Source: Ixodes scapularis
Taxonomy: Eukaryota; Arthropoda; Arachnida; Ixodida; Ixodidae
DNA length: 64,000 bases
Assembly (NCBI RefSeq): GCF_016920785.2
Contig: NW_024609880.1
Span: 35,921,152 to 35,985,151 of the forward strand
Direction of reading: 5' to 3'
The notes under the pieces were generated by a model. That model saw only the letters and a list, made by a program, of their open reading frames with translations. It was not told the DNA's origin and did not search any database. The position numbers and the translations under genes were made by a program. Below are positions 8,501 to 19,880 of the stretch, in pieces (within the stretch, counting starts at the first letter, position 1; each line of letters begins with the position of its first letter).

Positions 8501-9836
8501 GTCTCTCCGTCTCTCCGTCTTTCCGTCTCTTCGTCTCTCCGTCTTTCCGTCTCTCCGTCTCTCCGTCTCTCCGTCTCTCCGTCTCTCCGTCTCTCCGTCT
8601 TTCCGTCTCTCCGTCTCTCCGTCTTTCCGTCTTTCCGTCTCTCCGTCTTTCCGTCTCTCCGTCTTTCCGTCTCTCCGTCTCTCCGTCTCTCCGTCTTTCC
8701 GTCTCTCCGTCTCTCCGTCTCTCCGTCTCTCCGTCTCTCCGTCTTTCCGTCTCTCCGTCTCTCCGTCTCTCCGTCTTTCCGTCTCTCCGTCTCTCCGTCA
8801 TTCCGTCTCTCCGTCTCTCCGTCTTTCCGTCTTTCCGTCTCTCCGTCTTTCCGTCTCTCCGTCTCTCCGTCTCTCCGTCTCTCCGTCTCTCCGTCTCTCC
8901 GTCTCTCCGTCTCTCCGTCTCTCCGTCTTTACGTCTCTCCGTCTCTCCGTCTTTCCGTCTTTCCGTCTCTCCGTCTCTCCGTCTCTCCGTCTTTCCGTCT
9001 CTCCGTCTCTCCGTCTTTCCGTCTCTCCGTCTCTCCGTCTCTCCGTCTCTCCGTCTCTCCGTCTCTCCGTCTTTCCGTCTCTCCGTCTCTCCGTCTTTCC
9101 GTCTTTCCGTCTCTCCGTCTCTCCGTCTTTCCGTCTTTCCGTCTCTCCGTCTCTCCGTCTCTCCGTCTCTCCGTCTCTCCGTCTTTCCGTCTCTCCGTCT
9201 CTCCGTCTCTCCGTCTTTCCGTCTCTCCGTCTCTCCGTCTCTCCGTCTCTCCGTCTTTCCGTCTCTCCATCTCTCCGTCTCTCCGTCTCTCCGTCTCTTC
9301 GTCATTCCGTCTCTCCGTCTCTCCGTCTCTCCGTCTCTCCGTCTCTCCGTCTTTCCGTCTCTCCGTCTCTCCGTCTCTCCGTCTCTCCGTCTATCCGTCT
9401 CTCCGTCTCTCCGTCTCTCCGTCTCTCCGTCTCTCCGTCTCTCCGTCATTCCGTCTTTCCGTCTCTCCGTCTTTCCGTCTTTTCGTCTCTCCGTCTTTTT
9501 GTCTTTCCGTCTCTCCGTCTTTCCGTCTCTCCGTCTCTCCGTCTCTCCGTCATTCCGTCTCTCCGTCTCTCCGTCGTTCCGTCTCTCCGTCTATCCGTCT
9601 CTCCGTCTCTCCGTCTCTCCGTCTTTCCGTCTTTCCGTCTCTCCGTCTTTCCGTCTCTCCGTATCTCCGTCTCTCCGTCATTCCGTCTCTCCGTCTCTCC
9701 GTCTTTCCGTCTTTCCGTCTCTCCGTCATTCCGTCTCTCCGTCTCTCCGTCTCTCCGTCTCTCCGTCATTCCGTCTCTCCGTCTCTCCGTCTCTCCGTCT
9801 TTCCGTCTCTCCGTCTCTCCGTCTCTCCGTCTTTCC
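5509..9836 (+). repeat. Higher-order block A, copy 1 (offset 4,745-4,753 bp)
   Basis: The order of variant units here recurs at 10254-14584. Matching landmarks are CATT units at 5542 and 10287, a TTCG unit at 8115-8118 and 12860-12863, TTTTTAG forms near 7353 and 12098 and near 7776 and 12521, and TCCCTCC at 8311 and 13048. The offset changes between 4,737, 4,745 and 4,753, that is, by whole 8-bp units, showing single-unit gains and losses since duplication. Left of about 5509 the unit order no longer matches. Confidence 0.85.
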
Positions 9837-10253
9837 GTCTCTCCGTCTCTCCGTCTCTCCGTCTCTCCGTCTCTCCGTCTCTCCGTCTCTCCGTCTCTCC
9901 GTCTCTCCGTCTCTCCGTCTTTCCGTCTCTCCGTCTCTCCGTCTCTCCGTCTCTCCGTCTCTCCGTCTATCCGTCTCTCCGTCTCTCCGTCTCTCCGTCT
10001 CTCCGTCTCTCCGTCTCTCCGTCTATCCGTCTCTCCGTCTCTCCGTCTCTCCGTCTCTCCGTCTCTCCGTCTCTCCGTCTTTCCGTCTCTCCGTCTCTCC
10101 GTCTCTCCGTCTCTCCGTCTCTCCGTCTCTCCGTCTTTCCGTCTCTCCGTCTTTCCGTCTCTCCGTCTCTCCGTCTTTCCGTCTTTCCGTCTCTCCGTCT
10201 CTCCGTCTCTCCGTCTTTCCGTCTCTCCGTCTCTCCGTCTCTCCGTCTCTCCG

Positions 10254-13200
10254 TCTTTCCGTCTCTCCGTCTCTCCGTCTCTCCGTCATTCCGTCTCTCC
10301 GTCTCTCCGTCTTTCCGTCTTTCCGTCTCTCCGTCATTCCGTCTCTCCGTCTCTCCGTCTCTCCGTCTCTCCGTCTCTCCGTCTATCCGTCTCTCCGTCT
10401 CTCCGTCTCTCCGTCTCTCCGTCTCTCCGTCTCTCCGTCTCTCCGTCTCTCCGTCTTTCCGTCTCTCCGTCTCTCCGTCTCTCCGTCTCTCCGTCTATCC
10501 GTCTCTCCGTCTCTCCGTCTCTCCGTCATTCCGTCTCTCCGTCTTTCCGTCTTTCCGTCTCTCCGTCTTTCCGTCTTTCCGTCTCTCCGTCTCTCCGTCT
10601 CTCCGTCTCTCCGTCATTCCGTCTCTCCGTCTCTCCGTCTCTCCGTCTCTCCGTCTCTCCATCTTTCCGTCTTTCCGTCTCTCCGTCATTCCGTCTCTCC
10701 GTCTCTCCGTCTTTCCGTCTTTCCGTCTCTCCGTCATTCCGTCTCTCCGTCTCTCCGTCTCTCCGTCTCTCCGTCATTCCGTCTCTCCGTCTCTCCGTCT
10801 CTCCGTCTCTCCGTCTCTCCGTCATTCCGTCTCTCCGTCTCTCCGTCTTTCCGTCTTTCCGTCTCTCCGTCATTCCGTCTCTCCGTCTCTCCGTCTTTCC
10901 GTCTTTCCGTCTCTCCGTCTTTCCGTCTTTCCGTCTCTCCGTCTTTCCGTCTCTCCGTCTCTCCGTCTCTCCGTCTTTCCGTCTCTCCGTCTCTCCGTCT
11001 CTCCGTCTCTCCGTCTATCCGTCTCTCCGTCTCTCCGTCTCTCCGTCTCTCCGTCTCTCCGTCTCTCCGTCTCTCCGTCATTCCGTCTTTCCGTCTCTCC
11101 GTCTTTCCGTCTTTTCGTCTCTCCGTCTTTTTGTCTTTCCGTCTCTCCGTCTTTCCGTCTCTCCGTCTCTCCGTCTCTCCGTCATTCCGTCTCTCCGTCT
11201 CTCCGTCGTTCCGTCTCTCCGTCTATCCGTCTCTCCGTCTCTCCGTCTCTCCGTCTTTCCGTCTTTCCGTCTCTCCGTCTTTCCGTCTTTCCGTCTCTCC
11301 GTCTTTCCGTCTCTCCGTATCTCCGTCTCTCCGTCATTCCGTCTCTCCGTCTCTCCGTCTTTCCGTCTTTCCGTCTCTCCGTCATTCCGTCTCTCCGTCT
11401 CTCCGTCTCTCCGTCTCTCCGTCATTCCGTCTCTCCGTCTCTCCGTCTCTCCGTCTTTCCGTCTCTCCGTCTCTCCGTCTCTCCGTCTTTCCGTCTCTCC
11501 GTCTCTCCGTCTCTCCGTCTCTCCGTCTATCCGTCTCTCCGTCTCTCCGTCTCTCCGTCTCTCCGTCTCTCCGTCTTTCCGTCTCTCCGTCTCTCCGTCT
11601 CTCCGTCTCTCCGTCTATCCGTCTCTCCGTCTCTCCGTCTCTCCGTCTATCCGTCTCTCCGTCTCTCCGTCTCTCCGTCTCTCCGTCTCTCCGTCTCTCC
11701 GTCTTTCCGTCTCTCCGTCTCTCCGTCTCTCCGTCTCTCCGTCTCTCCGTCTCTCCGTCTTTCCGTCTCTCCGTCTTTCCGTCTCTCCGTCTCTCCGTCT
11801 TTCCGTCTTTCCGTCTCTCCGTCTCTCCGTCTCTCCGTCTTTCCGTCTCTCCGTCTCTCCGTCTTTCCGTCTCTCCGTCTCTCCGTCTCTCCGTCTCTCC
11901 GTCTCTCCGTCTCTCCGTCTTTCCGTCTCTCCGTCTCTCCGTCTTTCCGTCTTTCCGTCTCTCCGTCTTTCCGTCTCTCCGTCTTTCCGTCTCTCCGTCT
12001 CTCCGTCTCTCCGTCTTTCCGTCTCTCCATCTCTCCGTCTCTCCGTCTCTCCGTCTCTCCGTCTTTCCGTCTCTCCGTCTCTCCGTCTCTCCGTCTTTTT
12101 AGTCTCTCCGTCTCTCCGTCTTTGCGTCTCTCCGTCTCTCCGTCTTTCCGTCTCTCCGTCTTTCCGTCTTTCCGTCTCTCCGTCTCTCCGTCTCTCCGTC
12201 TCTCCGTCATTCCGTCTCTCCGTCTCTCCGTCTCTCCGTCTCTCCGTCTTTCCGTCTCTCCGTCTCTCCGTCTCTCCGTCTCTCCGTCTCTCCGTCTTTC
12301 CGTCTCTCCGTCTCTCCGTCTTTCCGTCTTTCCGTCTCTCCGTCTTTCCGTCTCTCCGTCTTTCCGTCTCTCCGTCTCTCCGTCTCTCCGCCTTTCCGTC
12401 TCTCCGTCTCTCCGTCTCTCCGTCTCTCCGTCTCTCCGTCTTTCCGTCTCTCCATCTCTCCGTCTCTCCGTCTCTCCGTCTCTCCGTCTTTCCGTCTCTC
12501 CGTCTCTCCGTCTCTCCGTCTTTTTAGTCTCTCCGTCTCTCCGTCTTTGCGTCTCTCCGTCTCTCCGTCTTTCCGTCTCTCCGTCTTTCCGTCTTTCCGT
12601 CTCTCCGTCTCTCCGTCTCTCCGTCTCTCCGTCATTCCGTCTCTCCGTCTCTCCGTCTCTCCGTCTCTCCGTCTCTCCGTCTCTCCGTCTTTCCGTCTCT
12701 CCGTCTCTCCGTCTCTCCGTCTTTCCGTCTCTCCGTCTCTCCGTCTTTCCGTCTTTCCGTCTCTCCGTCTCTCCGTCTCTCCGTCTTTCCGTCTTTCCGT
12801 CTCTCCGTCATTCCGTCTCTCCGTCTCTCCGTCTCTCCGTCTCTCCGTCTTTCCGTCTCTTCGTCTCTCCGTCTCTCCGTCTCTCCGTCTCTCCGTCTCT
12901 CCGTCTCTCCGTCTTTCCGTCTTTCCGTCTCTCCGTCTCTCCGTCTCTCCGTCTCTCCGTCTCTCCGTCTCTCCGTCTCTCCGTCTTTCCGTCTCTCCGT
13001 CTCTCCGTCTTTCCGTCTCTCCGTCTTTCCGTCTCTCCGTCTCTCCGTCCCTCCGTCTCTCCGTCTTTCCGTCTCTCCGTCTCTCCGTCTTTCCGTCTCT
13101 CCGTCTTTCCTCTCTCCGTCTTTCCGTCTTTCCGTCTCTCCGTCTCTCCGTCTCTCCGTCTCTCCGTCTCTCCGTCTCTCCGTCTCTCCGTCTTTACGTC

Positions 13201-14584
13201 TCTCCGTCTCTCCGTCTTTCCGTCTTTCCGTCTCTCCGTCTCTCCGTCTCTCCGTCTTTCCGTCTCTTCGTCTCTCCGTCTTTCCGTCTCTCCGTCTCTC
13301 CGTCTCTCCGTCTCTCCGTCTCTCCGTCTCTCCGTCTTTCCGTCTCTCCGTCTCTCCGTCTTTCCGTCTTTCCGTCTCTCCGTCTTTCCGTCTCTCCGTC
13401 TTTCCGTCTCTCCGTCTCTCCGTCTCTCCGTCTTTCCGTCTCTCCGTCTCTCCGTCTCTCCGTCTCTCCGTCTCTCCGTCTTTCCGTCTCTCCGTCTCTC
13501 CGTCTCTCCGTCTTTCCGTCTCTCCGTCTCTCCGTCATTCCGTCTCTCCGTCTCTCCGTCTTTCCGTCTTTCCGTCTCTCCGTCTTTCCGTCTCTCCGTC
13601 TCTCCGTCTCTCCGTCTCTCCGTCTCTCCGTCTCTCCGTCTCTCCGTCTCTCCGTCTCTCCGTCTCTCCGTCTTTACGTCTCTCCGTCTCTCCGTCTTTC
13701 CGTCTTTCCGTCTCTCCGTCTCTCCGTCTCTCCGTCTTTCCGTCTCTCCGTCTCTCCGTCTTTCCGTCTCTCCGTCTCTCCGTCTCTCCGTCTCTCCGTC
13801 TCTCCGTCTCTCCGTCTTTCCGTCTCTCCGTCTCTCCGTCTTTCCGTCTTTCCGTCTCTCCGTCTCTCCGTCTTTCCGTCTTTCCGTCTCTCCGTCTCTC
13901 CGTCTCTCCGTCTCTCCGTCTCTCCGTCTTTCCGTCTCTCCGTCTCTCCGTCTCTCCGTCTTTCCGTCTCTCCGTCTCTCCGTCTCTCCGTCTCTCCGTC
14001 TTTCCGTCTCTCCATCTCTCCGTCTCTCCGTCTCTCCGTCTCTCCGTCTCTTCGTCATTCCGTCTCTCCGTCTCTCCGTCTCTCCGTCTCTCCGTCTCTC
14101 CGTCTTTCCGTCTCTCCGTCTCTCCGTCTCTCCGTCTCTCCGTCTATCCGTCTCTCCGTCTCTCCGTCTCTCCGTCTCTCCGTCTCTCCGTCTCTCCGTC
14201 ATTCCGTCTTTCCGTCTCTCCGTCTTTCCGTCTTTTCGTCTCTCCGTCTTTTTGTCTTTCCGTCTCTCCGTCTTTCCGTCTCTCCGTCTCTCCGTCTCTC
14301 CGTCATTCCGTCTCTCCGTCTCTCCGTCGTTCCGTCTCTCCGTCTATCCGTCTCTCCGTCTCTCCGTCTCTCCGTCTTTCCGTCTTTCCGTCTCTCCGTC
14401 TTTCCGTCTCTCCGTATCTCCGTCTCTCCGTCATTCCGTCTCTCCGTCTCTCCGTCTTTCCGTCTTTCCGTCTCTCCGTCATTCCGTCTCTCCGTCTCTC
14501 CGTCTCTCCGTCTCTCCGTCATTCCGTCTCTCCGTCTCTCCGTCTCTCCGTCTTTCCGTCTCTCCGTCTCTCCGTCTCTCCGTC
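10254..14584 (+). repeat. Higher-order block A, copy 2
   Basis: This is a collinear duplicate of 5509-9836 with the same landmark units and only a few whole-unit indels. After about 14584 the unit order instead follows the sequence after 6744 in copy 1, so the right end is a recombinant junction. Confidence 0.85.
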
Positions 14585-14711
14585 TTTCCGTCTCTCCGTC
14601 TCTCCGTCTCTCCGTCTCTCCGTCTATCCGTCTCTCCGTCTCTCCGTCTCTCCGTCTCTCCGTCTCTCCGTCTTTCCGTCTCTCCGTCTCTCCGTCTCTC
14701 CGTCTCTCCGT

Positions 14712-16207
14712 CTATCCGTCTCTCCGTCTCTCCGTCTCTCCGTCTCTCCGTCTCTCCGTCTCTCCGTCTATCCGTCTCTCCGTCTCTCCGTCTCTCCGTC
14801 TCTCCGTCTCTCCGTCTCTCCGTCTTTCCGTCTCTCCGTCTCTCCGTCTCTCCGTCTCTCCGTCTCTCCGTCTCTCCGTCTTTCCGTCTCTCCGTCTTTC
14901 CGTCTCTCCGTCTCTCCGTCTTTCCGTCTTTCCGTCTCTCCGTCTCTCCGTCTCTCCGTCTTTCCGTCTCTCCGTCTCTCCGTCTCTCCGTCTTTCCGTC
15001 TCTCCGTCTCTCCGTCTCTCCGTCTCTCCGTCTTTCCGTCTCTCCATCTCTCCGTCTCTCCGTCTCTCCGTCTCTTCGTCATTCCGTCTCTCCGTCTCTC
15101 CGTCTTTCCGTCTCTCCATCTCTCCGTCTCTCCGTCTCTCCGTCTCTCCGTCTCTTCGTCATTCCGTCTCTCCGTCTCTCCGTCTTTCCGTCTCTCCATC
15201 TCTCCGTCTCTCCGTCTCTCCGTCTCTTCGTCATTCCGTCTCTCCGTCTCTCCGTCTTTCCGTCTCTCCATCTCTCCGTCTCTCCGTCTCTCCGTCTCTT
15301 CGTCATTCCGTCTCTCCGTCTCTCCGTCTTTCCGTCTCTCCATCTCTCCGTCTCTCCGTCTCTCCGTCTCTCCGTCTCTCCGTCTTTCCGTCTCTCCGTC
15401 TCTCCGTCTCTCCGTCTCTCCGTCTCTCCGTCTCTCCGTCTTTCCGTCTCTCCGTCTCTCCGTCTCTCCGTCTCTCCGTCTCTCCGTCTTTCCGTCTCTC
15501 CGTCTCTCCGTCTTTCCGTCTCTCCATCTCTCCGTCTCTCCGTCTCTCCGTCTCTCCGTCTCTCCGTCTCTCCGTCTATCCGTCTCTCCGTCTCTCCGTC
15601 TCTCCGTCTCTCCGTCTCTCCGTCTCTCCGTCTATCCGTCTCTCCGTCTCTCCGTCTCTCCGTCTCTCCGTCTCTCCGTCTCTCCGTCTCTCCGTCTCTT
15701 CGTCATTCCGTCTCTCCGTCTCTCCGTCTTTCCGTCTCTCCGTCTTTCCGTCTCTCCGTCTTTCCGTCTCTCCGTCTCTCCGTCTTTCCGTCTTTCCGTC
15801 TCTCCGTCTCTCCGTCTCTCCGTCTTTCCGTCTCTCCGTCTCTCCGTCTCTCCGTCTTTCCGTCTCTCCGTCTCTCCGTCTCTCCGTCTCTCCGTCTTTC
15901 CGTCTCTCCATCTCTCCGTCTCTCCGTCTCTCCGTCTCTTCGTCATTCCGTCTCTCCGTCTCTCCGTCTTTCCGTCTCTCCATCTCTCCATCTCTCCGTC
16001 TCTCCGTCTCTCCGTCTCTTCGTCATTCCGTCTCTCCGTCTCTCCGTCTTTCCGTCTCTCCATCTCTCCGTCTCTCCGTCTCTCCGTCTCTTCGTCATTC
16101 CGTCTCTCCGTCTCTCCGTCTTTCCGTCTCTCCATCTCTCCGTCTCTCCGTCTCTCCGTCTCTTCGTCATTCCGTCTCTCCGTCTCTCCGTCTTTCCGTC
16201 TCTCCAT
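14712..16207 (+). repeat. 864-bp tandem duplication containing 72-bp (9-unit) subrepeats
   Basis: A CCATC unit followed by TCTTCGTCATTCC recurs with the A of CCATC at 15046, 15118, 15198, 15270 and 15342, and again at 15910, 15982, 16062, 16134 and 16206. Most steps are 72 bp (9 units), and two are 80 bp (10 units). Within 15576-16207 the pattern repeats that of 14712-15343 exactly 864 bp (108 units) earlier. Confidence 0.85.
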
Positions 16208-16678
16208 CTCTCCGTCTCTCCGTCTCTCCGTCTCTCCGTCTCTCCGTCTTTCCGTCTCTCCGTCTCTCCGTCTCTCCGTCTCTCCGTCTCTCCGTCTCTC
16301 CGTCTTTCCGTCTCTCCGTCTCTCCGTCTCTCCGTCTCTCCGTCTTTCCGTCTCTCCGTCTCTCCGTCTCTCCGTCTTTCCGTCTTTCCGTCTCTCCGTC
16401 TCTCCGTCTCTCCGTCTTTCCGTCTCTCCGTCTCTCCGTCTCTCCGTCTTTCCGTCTCTCCGTCTCTCCGTCTCTCCGTCTCTCCGTCTTTCCGTCTCTC
16501 CATCTCTCCGTCTCTCCGTCTCTCCGTCTCTTCGTCATTCCGTCTCTCCGTCTCTCCGTCTCTCCGTCTCTCCGTCTCTCCGTCTTTCCGTCTCTCCGTC
16601 TCTCCGTCTCTCCGTCTCTCCGTCTATCCGTCTCTCCGTCTCTCCGTCTCTCCGTCTCTCCGTCTCTCCGTCTCTCCG

Positions 16679-19600
16679 TCATTCCGTCTTTCCGTCTCTC
16701 CGTCTTTCCGTCTTTTCGTCTCTCCGTCTTTTTGTCTTTCCGTCTCTCCGTCTTTCCGTCTCTCCGTCTCTCCGTCTCTCCGTCATTCCGTCTCTCCGTC
16801 TCTCCGTCGTTCCGTCTCTCCGTCTATCCGTCTCTCCGTCTCTCCGTCTCTCCGTCTTTCCGTCTTTCCGTCTCTCCGTCTTTCCGTCTCTCCGTATCTC
16901 CGTCTCTCCGTCATTCCGTCTCTCCGTCTCTCCGTCTTTCCGTCTTTCCGTCTCTCCGTCATTCCGTCTCTCCGTCTCTCCGTCTCTCCGTCTCTCCGTC
17001 ATTCCGTCTCTCCGTCTCTCCGTCTCTCCGTCTTTCCGTCTCTCCGTCTCTCCGTCTCTCCGTCTTTCCGTCTCTCCGTCTCTCCGTCTCTCCGTCTCTC
17101 CGTCTATCCGTCTCTCCGTCTCTCCGTCTCTCCGTCTCTCCGTCTCTCCGTCTTTCCGTCTCTCCGTCTCTCCGTCTCTCCGTCTCTCCGTCTATCCGTC
17201 TCTCCGTCTCTCCGTCTCTCCGTCTCTCCGTCTCTCCGTCTCTCCGTCTATCCGTCTCTCCGTCTCTCCGTCTCTCCGTCTCTCCGTCTCTCCGTCTCTC
17301 CGTCTTTCCGTCTCTCCGTCTCTCCGTCTCTCCGTCTCTCCGTCTCTCCGTCTCTCCGTCTTTCCGTCTCTCCGTCTTTCCGTCTCTCCGTCTCTCCGTC
17401 TTTCCGTCTTTCCGTCTCTCCGTCTCTCCGTCTCTCCGTCTTTCCGTCTCTCCGTCTTTCCGTCTTTCCGTCTCTCCGTCTCTCCGTCTCTCCGTCTCTC
17501 CGTCTCTCCGTCTTTCCGTCTCTCCGTCTCTCCGTCTTTCCGTCTTTCCGTCTCTCCGTCTTTCCGTCTCTCCGTCTTTCCGTCTCTCCGTCTCTCCGTC
17601 TCTCCGTCTTTCCGTCTCTCCATCTCTCCGTCTCTCCGTCTCTCCGTCTCTCCGTCTTTCCGTCTCTCCGTCTCTCCGTCTCTCCGTCTTTTTAGTCTCT
17701 CCGTCTCTCCGTCTTTGCGTCTCTCCGTCTCTCCGTCTTTCCGTCTCTCCGTCTTTCCGTCTTTCCGTCTCTCCGTCTCTCCGTCTCTCCGTCTCTCCGT
17801 CATTCCGTCTCTCCGTCTCTCCGTCTCTCCGTCTCTCCGTCTTTCCGTCTCTCCGTCTCTCCGTCTCTCCGTCTCTCCGTCTTTCCGTCTCTCCGTCTCT
17901 CCGTCTTTCCGTCTTTCCGTCTCTCCGTCTTTCCGTCTCTCCGTCTTTCCGTCTCTCCGTCTCTCCGTCTCTCCGCCTTTCCGTCTCTCCGTCTCTCCGT
18001 CTCTCCGTCTCTCCGTCTCTCCGTCTTTCCGTCTCTCCATCTCTCCGTCTCTCCGTCTCTCCGTCTCTCCGTCTTTCCGTCTCTCCGTCTCTCCGTCTCT
18101 CCGTCTTTTTAGTCTCTCCGTCTCTCCGTCTTTGCGTCTCTCCGTCTCTCCGTCTTTCCGTCTCTCCGTCTTTCCGTCTTTCCGTCTCTCCGTCTCTCCG
18201 TCTCTCCGTCTCTCCGTCATTCCGTCTCTCCGTCTCTCCGTCTCTCCGTCTCTCCGTCTCTCCGTCTCTCCGTCTTTCCGTCTCTCCGTCTCTCCGTCTC
18301 TCCGTCTTTCCGTCTCTCCGTCTCTCCGTCTTTCCGTCTTTCCGTCTCTCCGTCTCTCCGTCTCTCCGTCTTTCCGTCTTTCCGTCTCTCCGTCATTCCG
18401 TCTCTCCGTCTCTCCGTCTCTCCGTCTCTCCGTCTTTCCGTCTCTTCGTCTCTCCGTCTCTCCGTCTCTCCGTCTCTCCGTCTCTCCGTCTCTCCGTCTT
18501 TCCGTCTTTCCGTCTCTCCGTCTCTCCGTCTCTCCGTCTCTCCGTCTCTCCGTCTCTCCGTCTCTCCGTCTTTCCGTCTCTCCGTCTCTCCGTCTTTCCG
18601 TCTCTCCGTCTTTCCGTCTCTCCGTCTCTCCGTCCCTCCGTCTCTCCGTCTTTCCGTCTCTCCGTCTCTCCGTCTCTCCGTCTTTTTAGTCTCTCCGTCT
18701 CTCCGTCTTTGCGTCTCTCCGTCTCTCCGTCTTTCCGTCTCTCCGTCTTTCCGTCTTTCCGTCTCTCCGTCTTTCCTCTCTCCGTCTTTCCGTCTTTCCG
18801 TCTCTCCGTCTCTCCGTCTCTCCGTCTCTCCGTCTCTCCGTCTCTCCGTCTTTACGTCTCTCCGTCTCTCCGTCTTTCCGTCTTTCCGTCTCTCCGTCTC
18901 TCCGTCTCTCCGTCTTTCCGTCTCTTCGTCTCTCCGTCTTTCCGTCTCTCCGTCTCTCCGTCTCTCCGTCTCTCCGTCTCTCCGTCTCTCCGTCTTTCCG
19001 TCTCTCCGTCTCTCCGTCTTTCCGTCTTTCCGTCTCTCCGTCTTTCCGTCTCTCCGTCTTTCCGTCTCTCCGTCTCTCCGTCTCTCCGTCTTTCCGTCTC
19101 TCCGTCTCTCCGTCTCTCCGTCTCTCCGTCTCTCCGTCTTTCCGTCTCTCCGTCTCTCCGTCTCTCCGTCTTTCCGTCTCTCCGTCTCTCCGTCATTCCG
19201 TCTCTCCGTCTCTCCGTCTTTCCGTCTTTCCGTCTCTCCGTCTCTCCGTCTCTCCGTCTCTCCGTCTCTCCGTCTCTCCGTCTCTCCGTCTCTCCGTCTC
19301 TCCGTCTTTACGTCTCTCCGTCTCTCCGTCTTTCCGTCTTTCCGTCTCTCCGTCTCTCCGTCTCTCCGTCTTTCCGTCTCTCCGTCTCTCCGTCTTTCCG
19401 TCTCTCCGTCTCTCCGTCTCTCCGTCTCTCCGTCTCTCCGTCTCTCCGTCTTTCCGTCTCTCCGTCTCTCCGTCTTTCCGTCTTTCCGTCTCTCCGTCTC
19501 TCCGTCTTTCCGTCTTTCCGTCTCTCCGTCTCTCCGTCTCTCCGTCTCTCCGTCTCTCCGTCTTTCCGTCTCTCCGTCTCTCCGTCTCTCCGTCTTTCCG

Positions 19601-19684
19601 TCTCTCCGTCTCTCCGTCTCTCCGTCTCTCCGTCTTTCCGTCTCTCCATCTCTCCGTCTCTCCGTCTCTCCGTCTCTTCGTCAT
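16679..19684 (+). repeat. Partial, rearranged third copy of block A
   Basis: Landmarks of block A reappear in rearranged spacing: the TTTTCG..TTTTTGTC doublet near 16715-16735, TTTTTAG forms near 17690, 18108 and 18684, and a segment at 18852-19684 matching 13194-14015 at offsets of 5,634-5,658 bp. The three TTTTTAG forms, against two in the earlier copies, show that an internal segment was duplicated again. Confidence 0.75.
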
Positions 19685-19880
19685 TCCGTCTCTCCGTCTC
19701 TCCGTCTCTCCGTCTCTCCGTCTCTCCGTCTTTCCGTCTCTCCGTCTCTCCGTCTTTCCGTCTTTCCGTCTCTCCGTCTTTCCGTCTCTCCGTCTTTCCG
19801 TCTCTCCGTCTCTCCGTCTCTCCGTCTTTCCGTCTCTCCGTCTCTCCGTCTCTCCGTCTTTCCGTCTCTCCGTCTCTCCG

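Noticed and set aside
14712..16207. Link between the 72-bp subrepeat here and the 72-bp repeat at 3156-3540
   Set aside because: The periods match but the sequences are unrelated (octamer satellite versus E-box palindromes); the equal length is coincidence.
5260..17695. Very long + strand open frames (5260-7782, 7377-12527, 7802-17695) reading Ser-Pro-Ser-Leu-Arg-Leu-Ser-Val repeats
   Set aside because: They are a consequence of an 8-bp unit with no stop codon. They overlap one another in different frames with the same peptide, they end only at the chance TTTTTAG units, and several start at TTG from the TTTGCG variant.
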